The notes under the pieces are model-generated. The model saw nothing but the letters and a program-made list of their open reading frames with translations. It made no database searches and was not told the DNA's origin. Below, in pieces: positions 1 through 11,724 of a stretch of 64,000 nt of DNA (position 1 is its first letter; each line of letters starts with the position of its first letter). The position numbers and the translations under genes were made by a program. Source of the stretch: Panopea generosa (lineage: Eukaryota > Mollusca > Bivalvia > Adapedonta > Hiatellidae); the NCBI GenBank assembly GCA_029582155.1, contig CM055895.1, positions 13,956,787 through 14,020,786 on the forward strand, given 5' to 3'.

Positions 1-1157
1 CTATGTCGCAACTTTAAAAATACAGAAATTTAAATTACGCATATTTGTTTCGGCAAGCTGTTTTCAGAGCAATTTTTACAATGCTAGTTAGACAGATCAG
101 GAAGTCTGATTCAGGGAAACCCCGGTCATGAGGTTCTACTAAGGTCCGTAAATGCTTTAATTGTGGTTATTAACGCTTTATTGATGCAATCGCATAAACG
201 ATTATGATCACATACATAATTTTCAGCGAACCAATATTGTAGTTTGAAGACAACATCTGTGAAAACAAACATATGCTGCAACAATAGCACTGATATATAC
301 CCAGTTTTAGGTTGTTTGTATATAAAGATGAAATTTGGAAATCGTGAAACTTGTCAAAAAAGTTGTTTAAAATGTACAGATGATATTCTACCTGAAAAAT
401 ATTTTATTTTGTTTTCTATATGGTATCGAGACGCGCATGGGCGACATTTGAATACCAGTTTAAACATCGGCCTGTCCAAGTTTTTTATGGCGGTATTCCC
501 GGTGCCGTATATGTTTCTTTAACGGACGATTAAAAGGTTATGAAAAAAGAAATTAACTTTTAGAAAATTATATTCATTTTGAAAAATGATTACATAATTT
601 CAACAATGTAATTAATTTTTGTGAAGTTATCATTAAAATGTTTTTATATTGTTTTTTTAAGGTAACATTGCTCTAAAATTAGTCTAGCTATGAGCCAGAA
701 GAGAAAAAGTTTTGTTTTCCAGAGAGTATAATGCTTGGTAACGCTAAACATTTAGCTTAGCTGAAATATAAAATATTGAAATAATTTTAGTATTTTTCAT
801 TTTAACCAGTTAGGGCCATGGTGATTGAGCTGTGGCCATGACATTTTAAAGTTCATGGCCCTGTGGCTATGATCATAAAAACAAATAGTTTTTAGTTGTT
901 GTAACTTGTTGCCAGAAGTGAAACATTCGTTTGAATTTAAATTGTTTTGAAGTTGTTAACTTAAGTTGCAGTTTTGATGGGAAATTTGTGTGAAGCAGGA
1001 AGTAAAACTGGTTTAGTAAAATATGTATTTTTTTAACTCCATTTATTCAAGTGGATTAAGTTTAAAACTGGTCAACTGATGACCCCCTGATTTTGAAAAT
1101 AACCCCCAGACTTTTAGGCAGCGGGTCATCAATGACCAAAAAAAAATTTGAACTAGA
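1..1157. other. AT-rich non-coding segment (probable intron)
   Basis: No convincing coding exon or RNA gene is visible. The short open frames here are AT-rich and have no recognisable protein similarity. A stretch at about 423-475 resembles one at about 8742-8795 (both begin GTATCGAG and share CCAGTTTAAA), so it is probably a relic of a dispersed repeat. The segment lies upstream of the first recognised RAPGEF exon and is most simply read as intron. Confidence 0.5.
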
Positions 1158-1365
1158 GAAAACTGTCTATATATTATAGGTATTTAGGGACTGAATCTAT
1201 ATATTATAGGTAGTGGGGCATGTATCTATATATCATAGGTATTGGGGCAACGGGCATGTTTCTATTTATTATAGGTATTGGGGCATGTATCTATATATTG
1301 TAGGTATTGGGGCATGTATCTATATATTATGGGTATTTAGGCCTGTATCTATATATTATGTTCAA
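1158..1365. repeat. Degenerate tandem repeat, unit about 29 bp
   Basis: About seven imperfect copies of a unit containing TCTATATATTATAGGTATT followed by GGGGCATG. The last copies drift (GGGTATTTAGGCCTG). The 65-residue frame starting at 1213 is only a reading of this repeat (YRYWG repeats). Confidence 0.8.
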
Positions 1366-2533
1366 TTGAAACAATTATGCTATGGAATGGTGCAATTTAC
1401 AAAAATATAGTTACCCTTTTTGCCAAAAATATGAGTTTTCCATGGCTTATAGCATCGATGGTTCATCTGTATATGGAGATGGTGTTTGTCATTGTTTTGT
1501 GAAGATAATAATTAGGAACATTATCTACGAAAAATGTAACCTGAAGCAGGCACTTTTACTCAACTTTGTTACACTACTCCGTAGCATTAGGTCACGTAGC
1601 TTCGCCAATTTGAATTTAGCCATTTATGAGAATCACAAAATAAATATTGAAATAAGGAATATAATTCATTTTTTCATCATTAGTTTGTGACTACCTCATG
1701 GAAGCAGGAGGTGTACATGTTATGCCTATACATCTCACACACCAATTCATTTTGTACTGTTCTACATATAGAGAGTTCTACATATAGAGACATGCACTTC
1801 TGGAACACTGGATACATTACCAATGGTTCTAAAAGTGCCTTATTCCCATAGATAGTCCTCTGTTGGTCCAAATATGCAGAAAAAAAACATGGGGTTGACC
1901 AGGTTGCTTTTTCACAATTTTGATGGTTTGATGGCATCCCTTCATTTTTGACAATTCTGCCCATTTGTTGCAGTGTATCACTACGCATCTTTAAACTGTT
2001 ATAGCATCATCAAACAGTTCCCGATGGAAATCATGAAAATGTTCCAATGTTCCCATATGCACAAAGAAATATGACGTTTTATGCATTTTTAACAAAAAAA
2101 TTGCCCAACTGCTTTACGCAGCTCTAATTTCTTTGGCTAATAATCTTGCTACCTTCATGCAAGGGAGGTAATTCCCAAGTGAGACCTATATGGAACTTTT
2201 TTTTTTTTGCATGACTAATTGTATGATGACCTCCTGTTTAGTAAATACAATGAATTTGCAGTTGTAAAGGCCATTATAAATTAATTGCTTTATTCTCATC
2301 CAAATTTTTCTTAAAAAGGGGGAAGGGGTAGGCGGAATGAAAATTAGGGGGCAAGCAGGGATGATAATCCAGGAATTAATTTATTATGGCCTATACCTGC
2401 AATGTTTTAGGCCTTCAATGCTGAAACTTTTGTCATGTTTTGGAAGGTCATACTTTTATACAAGGTGTAAGATGTTGGTTGATGTACCATTTTGGTGTCT
2501 TTCAATAATTTTATATTTACTTTGATATTACAG
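1366..2533. other. Intron upstream of the first visible RAPGEF exon
   Basis: AT-rich sequence with no supportable exon other than the one that begins at 2534. It ends in an acceptor (GATATTACAG). AAGGGAGGTAATTCCC near 2161-2176 is a small palindrome-like motif that I know from bivalve repeats, but no element boundaries can be drawn. Confidence 0.5.
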
Positions 2534-2661
2534 GACCTGGATGTTATTTATTCATACTTGCATGGTATGGAGGCACTTTCGTCACTGCGGGAACCAGCCC
2601 TCCGTGCCCTGTGTAAGACTGTACGCTACGAGTATCATGATGCCAACGATATATTGTATTG
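2534..2661 (+). CDS. RAPGEF2: RAPGEF2/6 (PDZ-GEF) internal exon, start of N-terminal cNMP-binding-like domain
   Basis: This 128-nt exon lies between an acceptor (TATTACAG) and a donor (GTGAGT). Read from phase 0 it encodes 42 codons plus two bases, beginning DLDVIYSYLHGMEALSSL and continuing through LCKTVRYEYHDANDILY. From memory of the family, human RAPGEF2 and RAPGEF6 contain the same YSYLHGME segment near their N-termini, followed by an RYE..ANEVLY-type segment, at the start of the divergent cyclic-nucleotide-binding domain. The two trailing bases TG plus the first base of the exon at 11641 make a Cys codon at the position of a Cys in RAPGEF6. The protein is a guanine-nucleotide exchange factor for Rap1/Rap2 acting at membranes and cell junctions. 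Only an N-terminal slice is present; the initiator exon is upstream of or outside the window. RAPGEF2 versus RAPGEF6 cannot be separated, since invertebrates usually have one PDZ-GEF. Confidence 0.9.
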
Positions 2662-3334
2662 GTGAGTTTCATAACTTGGGCTTTGCGCCTAGGTTAAAAT
2701 AGATTCCTTAAAGTGCAACACATTTTGTGACATATTAAATGAGTCACCTGATTTCATTTTGATATCAATTTGATCCTTTATACAGGTTTATACACAGTAA
2801 ACTTTGTTACATCTTAGAAAGAGTCCAAATGTCGCCAATCAGTATTTAAGTGAGCACTATCTATTTTCGAAATGGGAGATTTTGTTCTTTATTCTATAGT
2901 AAATAATAAAAGTTTGAAGGCTTGTCATTCATAGAGAATCCCAAATGAAAGAAGTGAAACCTACATTTTACTGTTTGTCAACCTCTGCACTATCAAAATA
3001 TGATGAGAAAAGTAGGGGTCATGTGTCATATAAGAGATTTTTTTTCTGCTCAGTGTGTACACTGGTGACAAAGTGAAAGTAGATTTCCGAAATCATGTAT
3101 TCATACCCCAATTTCCAAGCATCAATTTTTTTTTCTAAATTCACAATTCAAACATGACAATGCTATCAAAATGTTCAAAATACATCAATAATGCCATTCA
3201 AATAAAAAATTGAGCATTGAAATAAGGAAAATGCATTTTTAAAGAATAAGAAATGAGGATTATTTATAACTGCCATCATGCGACTACCCCACGGAAGCGC
3301 TTCCTCTTTGCAATGGTGGTACTATGCCTCAACA

Positions 3335-3590
3335 AGTACAAGTGCTAGGACACTCATATTTGGATCATAGTTACAACTAACACCCTGCATCATATTATAT
3401 ACTGCAGATGCTGAGTGTGACCTACATTTCATGGTCCATTGACATTGTTTGATGCTGAATTTTGCATTTACCTCCAATGTTAAGTTTTCATTTTTGCGCT
3501 ATTTCTCAATAAGTACTATTGTTGGGACACTCATACTTGGATCTTAGTTACAACTAACACCCTGCATTATATAATGCAGATGCTGAGTAC
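3335..3590. repeat. Direct duplication of an approximately 85-bp segment
   Basis: Two related copies at about 3335-3425 and 3487-3590 share GGACACTCATA, TTGGATC and AGTTACAACTAACACCCTGC, ending in GCAGATGCTGAGT. The copies are about 150 bp apart, which suggests a local tandem duplication with an intervening spacer. Confidence 0.7.
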
Positions 3591-3735
3591 TTTTTTTTTT
3601 AATTTATTTAAAAAAAATTTTTTTTTTTTTTTTTTTTAAATTAATTTAAAAAAAATTTTTTTTTTTTTTTTTTTAATATGTTTTTCTTAGAAATACTGGT
3701 TATAATTTTTTTTTAAAATATGTTTTACTTAGAAA
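3590..3735. repeat. A/T homopolymer foldback tract
   Basis: Alternating long T and A runs (T10, A8, T20, A8, T18) form a self-complementary low-complexity tract. A short duplicated sequence, CTTAGAAATACTGGTTA, follows in two copies near 3686 and 3728. It is likely a replication-slippage product. Confidence 0.7.
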
Positions 3736-4194
3736 TACTGGTTAAAGTTTTGTGTGCAACTACCATCAAGAATCACTTAATGTATTTGATCGAAACTTCA
3801 CACAATACTTCCTACAATATTTCTTAGTCATTAAATCTACTACATTAACCAAGTTAGATAACTCTTGCATGAATATAATATTTTAATTTTTTTCTCTCCC
3901 ATGTGTGTATTAACGGTCAAAGCAGACACGGCGAGACATATCATTCTGCGGAATTCTTGTTTCTCCGATATATTCCTTTTAAATAAGTGTAGTACTTTAG
4001 TGCATTTTTTATCATGGGTGAACTGAGCTATGTAAAAACAATGGCAGGGACAATAGTTACAAAAGTAAGGTAAATATTAGTGAAATTATGCCAATAAATA
4101 AAATTTATGATTATTTATAATTATTATTATGTGCAATTCAGCAGCTATCTTGAAGGGGAAGTAACACACTTCAATTAGTTCAAGACAATTCAAT

Positions 4195-4440
4195 TCATGT
4201 GTTTAGCTCTACTGGCCAAAAAAAAAAAAAAGGGCTTATGTCATGGTGAATTGTCCATCGTCAGACGTCTGTCTGTCAACCTTATTCTTGTAGACACGAT
4301 AGTGCGGTATTTTTCAAGGAATCGTAACCAAACTTGCACAGCAGTTATAAAACCACAATATTTTGGACGAGTTTTTGAACCACCCTGATTCAACCACAAA
4401 TGCCCCCACCACAGGCTTATAAGCACATTTTAAGGGAGAA
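4195..4440 (+). repeat. 5' portion of a TTTAGCTCTACTGGCC-type interspersed element
   Basis: The segment begins TTTAGCTCTACTGGCC, contains the CCATCGTCAGACGTCTGTCTG motif typical of this class, then ACTTGCACAGCAGTTATAAAACC and CCACAAATGCCCCCACCACAG. The last two match the block at 21740-21850 that follows another element. No 3' CTCTTGTTT terminus is present, so this is a truncated copy. An A13 run at about 4219-4231 lies inside. Confidence 0.6.
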
Positions 4441-4639
4441 TTTAAAAAACATTTTCTCTGAAAGCTGTTAAAGACTATAAAATCAGTCCATCAAAGTATG
4501 CGACCAATATGTCTTTAAGAGTCTAGGATAAGAGAAATAATCTCAAACGATGTGAATTAAATTGTGGCACAAAGTGATCATTGATGGTAGGGGTTTCATG
4601 CTCGGTACTTTGTATTCCATGGAAGGATTTGAAAGTTTT

Positions 4640-5625
4640 GAAGATATCTGCCTGCGGTACTCCCCACATGCCTACAGATGAGCAGACATGCAGAAGTGGC
4701 TGAAAAATACAAAAATCATTTCAAATTCAGTAAAAAGAATCACAGGCAATAAAACCTAAGAGATTTTCTATGAGCCTGTTTGGAAGTTTGGTAATGAGAT
4801 AAAGGCCACAAATCACAGTAGGAGATGATAGTGGCAAAAGTGTAAAGGCTTTGTATGCAATTTTCTTCACAGATCAGTGCTCTCATTTGCCCAATTTTGG
4901 GGCTGTTATTCTTCACCATTATTAATGGCAAATAGTAAAAAAAATTCCCAATCCAGAGTAACAAAATTCCCAATTTCAAAAAGAAAAAACAAAAACAATA
5001 TAAATATTTGGGGAAAGGTTTGGAGATTTTTTAATATTATGATTATTACATGATTGTCTTCTACAAGAACATGAATCACATTTTTCATACATTTAATATA
5101 CATTACACATAATATATTGTTATGTATATTGAAAGAACCTGTACTATGTAATTTCCCCAATTTCTTTAAAAAAATAATGCTTATTTTCCCAAAGTCAGAG
5201 GCCCCAACCCTGTCCCAAAAGTGCAAGAAAGAACCGTGCAGATAAAGGACTTATTTTTCAGATTCCTGAACCTAGGGATAAATATGTGACAGAAAAATCC
5301 TACAGGACGTAGTACTAAAAAGGTTGAGATATACTTTGTAAAACTTCACCCCAAAACCAGCATCAGACATATCTGCCATTGTTTAGGACTTTCTGAAGGC
5401 CAAGAAAATCGCTGTACTCTCCCATTCCCCTTATCATCCAGATTTAGTGCTGTGCAACTTTTTTTTGTTCCCAAATCTGAAAAAAATCTCTCCAGTCAAA
5501 GATATTATACCAGATCAACACTTGGTTCTGCTGTTTATCTGTGGCTTAAGAGTGTGCCAGAATCAGCATGCCGTGACGCATTCCACAAGTGGATTCTTCG
5601 CCTGAAAGGAGGAATACATTGAAGG
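4640..5625 (+). pseudogene. Tc1/mariner-like transposase relic
   Basis: Decayed fragments of a mariner transposase are legible in order: a WVP..TDEQ-like segment near 4655-4690; KRITGNKT*EIFYEPVWKFG at about 4731-4795 (family: TGDETW..YEP); KALYAIFFTDQ near 4844-4877; KILQDVVLKRL near 5292-5325; HSPYHPDLVLCNFFLFPNLK at about 5422-5480 (family: the PPYSPDLAPCDFFLFP block); and WLKSVPESACRDAFHKWILR near 5542-5600. Stops and frameshifts occur throughout, and catalytic positions are lost (TGNK instead of TGDE). The stretch at about 4905-5225 has no mariner similarity and is flanked by GGGGC and GCCCC, so it may be a later insertion. Terminal repeats were not found. Not functional. Confidence 0.75.
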
Positions 5626-5754
5626 GATGAAATGGGGAAAAAAATGGCAGTTTCAATCCAATTTCAAATCTTAAATGAAATTGCATTACTTTTGAGACAT
5701 CCCTGGTACATTCCAGAAAATGCAAAGATATTTATTAACATGATTAAAATGATG

Positions 5755-6010
5755 GATAGATAAATAATTTTGATTGCCCTGTGTTCGTCATCCGATGTGC
5801 ATCTGGCACCTGCATTTTTATTGGATATTATCAAACCTGCACAGTAGTTTTTAGCTCTGCTTTCTTGGCCAAATCAAATAATTAATGGCTCTTGAATCGG
5901 AAAACTTGCACATATGTGCACTTTAGCATTGGTGTTTTTCCTTTTGAATTATTATGTTTACTAACTGCCCTCTAGAACTAGTGACCAATCAAATCTAAAG
6001 TTGTCCCTCA
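5755..6010 (+). repeat. Degenerate internal unit of a CTCTTGTTT-class element
   Basis: The segment reads like one or two degraded units of the element family seen intact at 20651-21732: GTTCGTCATCCGATG, CTGCACAGTAGTT, TTGGCCAAATCA..ATAATTAATG, and TGTGCACTTTAGCA. A similar small remnant occurs near 6978-7030 (GAGTTATGGGCTTTGAA..TTTGACCATG). Boundaries are uncertain. Confidence 0.45.
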
Positions 6011-8998
6011 CTTTTAACAGTTTTCGTCCTTTTCAATGATCCAGCTAAATTCATCAAGCCATGATTCTTTAACTGAAATAAAACAATTTAAATTACAACG
6101 GCCTAGTTTTAATCAAAATAGTTTGTCTTCATTTTTTATAATAAACAAATTAAATGTAATCTTGGTTTGCACATATTTTCAGGGACATACATAATTTTAT
6201 CGTCCATTCTGAATTATAATTTACAAGTGTGATTCAATTTTTGCTTCTCAGCATGTTTAACAGCTGATGTTATCGTGTCATGCTGAATTTCTGTCACGAC
6301 GGTCTTTGCTTAGCTAGTACAAGTTTTCTTTTTCCCCCTCAAGAAATCGCCAATAGTCAATTGTTTGATAGACAGCAGGAAAATATCATAACTGAAAGAT
6401 GTATTAACAGAACTGTCCATAACAGTGTATAGGACTATCCTAATACATGCCGGCAGAGGGAATGCTTTCAATTCTAGTCATGCATGTTTCGCCATAGAAC
6501 ATTATAAGGATTGCGACAACAAATCTTTGTTTACATTTTACGATTGCTTCTTTATTTATTTCTGTATTGGGGGAATTTGCTATGTTTCCGATATGTACAG
6601 TATTGGAAAATAATCTGTATCATAAACTTTATTGGTGTAAACTATGTGGATATGTGACCTATAACTTGAGCAAAAACTGGCTCTTCAGCCCAGTTGAGTA
6701 TTTACAGATCTTCACTCGCACACAGTAAAATCAACTTGCAAATGCGAGCTTGTGAGTGGAATATTACACCCCTGACAATTAAATTATCATTTTTTCAATT
6801 ATCAAGTTTTTGCTCCGGTTGAATAGGTCAGAGTTTTGTCACTTGAAAGATCGCATTATTTAACCTAGTGTGCAATTTAGCTCAGGTCTGAATTTTTCAT
6901 TGAATCTAACCAAACTTATTTTACAGAATTGTATCTTTGGAAAATATTTCTTTGAACTGGCTGAATGGGATTATACATGTTGGAGTTATGGGCTTTGAAT
7001 AGTGAAAAAATTTACTATTTGACCATGTATTCACTTAAGCATGACTATTTTTGTTGTGTAGTTTCCATTTCCTAATCCCCATACTCATACACAGTAGTAG
7101 TTTCATTATCCAACTTATAGGTTCTTTAAATGGCCAAATCAAAACGTAGTTGTCAAGGTTACGACTATGTCTCTTTAATGATAATGTGTGTTAACTGATT
7201 ATTTATTGTGGTATTTGGGGGCTGTAAAACTGACAAGTCAATATAGTTAGACTTTTAGAAACTTGATGGAAACGTCGTAAGGAGAATTTACCTGGCAAAA
7301 AATCAACTTAGCTTTTCTAAACTCTGGGAGCGGAGTCTAGAACCTGAAGGCAAAGTTTTTGCCCATATTTCCCTGAATCTTGGTCCCTGTTTTCTTCCAA
7401 ACTATCTTGTTAACATCTAACTTCACAATCATTATGTAACAGTTTCATTGCTCCACCATTAACACTGCTTTAGTATTTACCAGCCCAGCGTCCCATAATG
7501 CTGCTGGGAATATAGCAGTATTTCCCAGCAGCCTTGTTATATTAATATAAAGTGTTTTCTTTTGTTATATACCCAAAATTGAGGCTATTGAGTCTATATT
7601 TTTGAGATTTAATAGCAATTAATTGAAGAGTGTCAATTAACAGATTGCTTGCTGTCTTTATTTTATTCCTCAAAAGTGTTACCAAATCTGGCAGGAGTGT
7701 GTTGCTGTTGATAAGGGAGATGACTGTATAGCAGCATTATAGTCTTTGTTAGAAAGGTTATTTCCCCTTGTACACTGATAAACATCTCAGGCCGAAATAA
7801 AAATAGTGTTTGTTTCCCCTATCGCGACCGACCCACGAAAAAAGCACCGACTGAAAACAAAATTGATTGGGGAAAATTTCTGACGTTTTTTTTTTTTTAA
7901 TTTTTTTGACCGCTCCAGGCTTGTCTTAAAAATCGGACAAGCGAGTTTTCACAATACACAGGTCTGCAAATATCTCTATTCTAAACAACACATGTGAAAC
8001 TGTTGCTTGTAGACCGTAACTAATCAGTAAAAACAATTGACCCCAGTGTTTACCGCATGCCCGATATTGCGACTTTGGAAAACCTCTGATGCAATTATCT
8101 GTTTTTAATCCCCTAATGTGATTGGAGGGTAGCTTTGAACATAAATTAATTTATTTTGAATAACCGCTATGATTGGTTGGATATCTACGACCACGGTACA
8201 CACATAATACTGCGCAACTGAGAAAGGAATTAAAAATAGATGATGACGTAGTTAGCGGTTGTCCCTCAAATCTTCCAATAAAATATTGTCTCCCTTTGCC
8301 AGAATGGTAGCAATTTCTAAAATCTGATTTGCAACCAATCGTGTAATGTGTAATAGTCAGCGTTAAGTTCTGGTATTTTTATAAATATTTCATAGATTTA
8401 CAATACGTAGATTTACAATAATCGGAACCATATGTATGTAAATTTTCTTCTGTGACCAGGGGCTGGCAAAATGACGACTGTTTTTTGTCTGTGAATGAGT
8501 GATTTTTACCAGTAACGAGTAAACTTTTTGGCAGAGATTGAAAAATAAACAATCTGAAAACTGTAAAACAAGTAATGATCCAAAGTTGTTTGGTATTTAT
8601 TCTATCTATATTTTATTGCTGTAAATATAATTTGTAAATCTGGCATTTAACGTTCATCAACGATAACTTTATCATGCAATTTCGTGTCAAGTCTCCAAAG
8701 ACATTTTTCATTACAAACTTTTCGGCATAATTTTTTATTAGGTATCGAGTCGTGCATGCGCAGTTTTTTAATTCCAGTTTAAAAATCAGACTTTTCGGTC
8801 TTCGGAATAATTCCCAGTCTCCGGAATATTAACGGTCTTTTTGCGTTTTACATGTTACGGAGGCTTGAATGCATTAACTTTTTATGTTTACCCAAAGCTG
8901 TTTGTATTCGGAATAAAGGTGATATATAAACATAAAAAAACTTAATGTTTATTGCATGACCATAACGGTTAAAGCTAGTGGTGAACTTACTGTAAATG
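6011..8998. other. RAPGEF intron, no gene seen
   Basis: About 3 kb of AT-rich intronic DNA. Open frames are short and lack similarity that I recognise. A poly-T run near 7890 and a somewhat CpG-richer stretch at about 7795-7960 suggest further decayed mobile DNA without clear ends. Confidence 0.5.
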
Positions 8999-9295
8999 AT
9001 TGATTGAATTGATTGATTGAATATTTAGCATCATTTTTATGCCATCGAGGGCTTACAGACGATCAGTTAACCTAACCACTGTTTCCTGGGATTAACCAGT
9101 ACTTGAGCACACCCCGTCTCCGCAAGTAACTGATAACATTCCCACTTGAATCAGTTGTGAGAGACAAATGATAATGAGACACAGTGTCGTATATCATTTA
9201 AATCATCACGGAGACTGTTGCCGGGCGGGGGATTCGAACTCATGACCCCTGGATTGATAGTCAGATGCGTAACCGACTGAGCTAATCGGGCCTGG
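8999..9295 (-). mobile_element. tRNA-derived SINE, family A (complete, reverse orientation)
   Basis: Read on the - strand it starts CCAGGCCCGATTAGCTCAGT (A-box region), then has GAGTTCGAATCCC (B box), a body with TGTCTCATTATCA and ATCCCAGGAAACAGTGGTTA, and a 3' tail of ATTCAATCAATC repeats. These are the hallmarks of a Pol III SINE with a tRNA-like head and a short-repeat tail. Related copies are at 18241, 27203, 28961, 32624 and 44669. Confidence 0.9.
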
Positions 9296-10007
9296 CTACT
9301 GTAAATGAAGTAATAAAACTATTTAAGGTAAGATAAAGTTATGACAACATGCTTCCACAATAGACCCTATTTTACTATAACTTTTTTGGACAGATGAGTT
9401 TTCCATCCGGAAGAGTCCTTTTTACCAGTCCACTTGCACGATGGACGAGTGCTTTTAAAATTTTTTCCCGACCCCTGCCGTGAAAACGTGATATTTAAAT
9501 ATAGTATACATTAAAGAAAAATGTGGTAGGGGTATTATAGTAATACACTTATTGTTTTTTGGTTATGTGATTTCAGCGTATAATTTTCTTTGGCAGTAAT
9601 ATCATGATTTAAATATAGTATTGAAAACAACAAATAAGATAAATTGTTTTTTTAATATTTGAAATATAGTTGACTAGTTGCACTTTTCTAGATCATAAAC
9701 TGCCAAGTTCTCTTGGATAAATTGAATAGCTTTGTAGTCTTGACATTGCCATTGTTGTATGTTATGACATTTAGCAATCATTAGAAAAGAAGAGAAAGAT
9801 ATTTAAAATAATGTTTTGAATTAACACTTGCTCCCATACTACCACAGACTGACAGAACAGAAATGATAGTCAATAAAGAACAAAGACTAAATACAACATA
9901 ATAAGAAGGTCACTCTTTTAGAGATATTATCAGTTCTCCCTGAAATTCTCTCACTTCTCCCGGTCTTATTCAAACTCTAAAACTTGTGATTTACACATGC
10001 ATAATGT
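9296..10007. other. RAPGEF intron, no gene seen
   Basis: Non-coding AT-rich DNA. The stretch at about 9363-9490 (CCATCCGGAAGAGTCC, CGACCCCTGCCG) is less AT-rich than its surroundings and could be part of an unrecognised repeat. Confidence 0.45.
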
Positions 10008-10021
10008 CATAGGGAGCTAAC

Positions 10022-10176
10022 GACCGCGGTGTCAGTATAATGTGACTGGGTGGGGTATCATACTATGTGTCTGCGGCACGATACTCCAGTGTGACAGTGC
10101 TTAAAATACAGTCTCAAGTAGACACCGTCGCGATATGACTGAAAAATTGTTGAAAGCGACGCTAAACACCATACAA
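10022..10176 (+). mobile_element. 5'-truncated SINE, family C, with 14-bp target-site duplication
   Basis: The body matches the 3' half of family C (GTGACTGGGTGGGGTATCAT, TCTCAAGTAGACACCGT, ending AACACCATACAA). It is flanked by identical 14-bp copies of CATAGGGAGCTAAC at 10008-10021 and 10177-10190, which is direct evidence of target-primed insertion of a truncated copy. Confidence 0.88.
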
Positions 10177-10323
10177 CATAGGGAGCTAACTTTATATAAA
10201 AATTATTGCATTTAAGTCAATTTATGTTTAATATTTTTATATTATACAGCAAAAATGGTAATAAAAATCTGGGCGAGCTAATCTTTGATCAGGGCAAGTT
10301 AGTACTACTTCTGCTAGTTTATT

Positions 10324-11180
10324 CAGAGATGCCAACTCCTCCGATTTTGGCGGAGTGAATCCGATTTTTGTATGAAAAATCCACTCTCTGATTTTCCATG
10401 GATTGTCTCCGATTTTTAAAATAAAAAGGTCCGGGATAAATTTCACGGGTAAAACAAATAATCAGCGCCGTTTACGCTACTCCGGTTTTGATGTTTGGAC
10501 ATTTCCGTACGCGATACGTCACCTCTAGAAGCGCTATTTATTAGGTTATCCTGAAAATACCCGAGTATTTACGAAAACAATATCGGATGATCCGGAAAGG
10601 CCAATCAACAACCTTCAAAATCTAATATGGCAGATGCAACACCACCAAAGAAAAAAAAATACGAACATAAACAAACATTTATTAAAAGTTACACCGATGC
10701 ATATTCTTGCTTTTCGACATCGAGGATGGGGGTGCATTATTGCATTCTGCAAGGTCTGCAATGCAGAAATTATGTTATCTCACGGTGGGATGAAAAATTA
10801 TTGCTACTAAACAGCACATCACCCGCTCAGCTTGTCAGTCGTCGTCAAGGAAAATATCGACAATGGTTGCGACAACTCAACCAATGGATTAGTCGGTAAT
10901 TAAATCACAATAAAGCTTAATTTGAATTTTCAATAAAGCCTCGCTTTTATCAGTTTGTCAGCTTTTTTAATTTATTCTTTAAAATTCGATCACTCAATTC
11001 TCTCATCAGGTATTATGAAATATTTCTTAATGAAAAATACATGACTTTTATCGCTGAAAAGTGCTGAAATGCCATCTCAGAGCATCTACAAGTTAAACAT
11101 TTTCTGAGGGAGAACCCCAGAACCCCCACTCCTCGCTTTTGACCACACCTATTTTCAGTAATTAAGGGTTGGCATCTCTG
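10324..11180 (+). mobile_element. Non-autonomous hAT-type DNA transposon
   Basis: Perfect 13-bp terminal inverted repeats (CAGAGATGCCAAC at 10324-10336 and its complement at 11168-11180) bound an 857-bp segment. The CAGAG start is typical of hAT elements. The flanks share GTTTATT (10317-10323 and 11180-11186), consistent with an 8-bp duplication with one ambiguous end base. Inside is a decayed BED-finger reading frame and no DDE/hAT-C region, so this is an internal deletion derivative. Confidence 0.82.
10627..10899 (+). pseudogene. Decayed BED-type zinc-finger N-terminus of a hAT transposase
   Basis: The frame opens MADATPPKKKKYEHKQTFIK and continues YTDAYSCFSTSRMGVHY. With a shift of reading frame near 10742 it reads AFCKVCNAEIMLSHGG. 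This order (basic start, F..Y..YPC-like segment, FCxVC, HGG) is that of BED fingers at the start of many hAT/ZBED-like transposases. The frameshift and the following stop make it non-functional, and the rest of the transposase is missing from the element. Confidence 0.65.
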
Positions 11181-11640
11181 TTTATTTTGATAAACAATGT
11201 TCAGAAACTGTGTAATTAAATAGAATGAATAATACTAGAAAATTTGACTGCAGTTACATAAGCTAGTTATTCTGTATACAGTTTCATTTTGTCAATCAAA
11301 ATAAACACAGTTCAGTTTATTATATATAAATGTTGTACAAATACTTTTCATTTTTACAGTGTTTCTCAGTTTTCAATCCTACACTTTTAGGAGCAATACA
11401 GTTAGTATTGAGCACAATTAATACATGTAATATAAATTATGTTGTTGTATTGGAATAGCCATATCAGTTAATAAAATGTTGAGTTTCTCTGTTTATCTTA
11501 TACATGTATGTTTTGTATGGATTTCAAAAAAAAAAAAAAAAAGCCTACCTGCCTACCCAGTTCTTAAATCTAGGGTTGGGCAAAGGGAAACAGATATTTT
11601 TAATTGTGGCCTCAACACATTGTTTGATATTTCTTTTCAG
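11181..11640. other. RAPGEF intron immediately upstream of the second visible exon
   Basis: AT-rich non-coding DNA with an A-run near 11525-11541. It ends in a good pyrimidine tract and acceptor (TTTCTTTTCAG). Confidence 0.6.
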
Positions 11641-11724
11641 TCAGAGAGAGTTGAGTACATGCTGGTACATTCTGTTGTCTGGTTCCGTGTTTATAGAGGG
11701 CTCCATGTTTTTACCCAGGAGCAG
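11641..11724 (+). CDS. RAPGEF2: RAPGEF2/6 (PDZ-GEF) internal exon, core of N-terminal cNMP-binding-like domain
   Basis: This 84-nt exon has acceptor TTTTCAG and donor GTGAGT. Its first base completes the split Cys codon from 2661. It then reads QRELSTCWYILLSGSVFIEG followed by SMFLPRS, ending two bases into a codon. CWYILLSGSV and SMFLPRSS are near-identical to my recollection of human RAPGEF2, making this the most diagnostic exon. It carries the beta-roll strand (WYILLSGS) of the cyclic-nucleotide-binding-like domain; PDZ-GEF domains of this kind are generally considered poor or non-binders of cAMP. A second AG three bases inside (11643-11644) could serve as an alternative acceptor but would break the reading frame alignment. 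Confidence 0.93.

Larger units (their letters stand above)
2662..4194. other. RAPGEF intron, first part
   Basis: Non-coding and AT-rich. It contains the duplicated segment and the A/T foldback tract listed separately. No other gene signal is seen. Confidence 0.6.
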
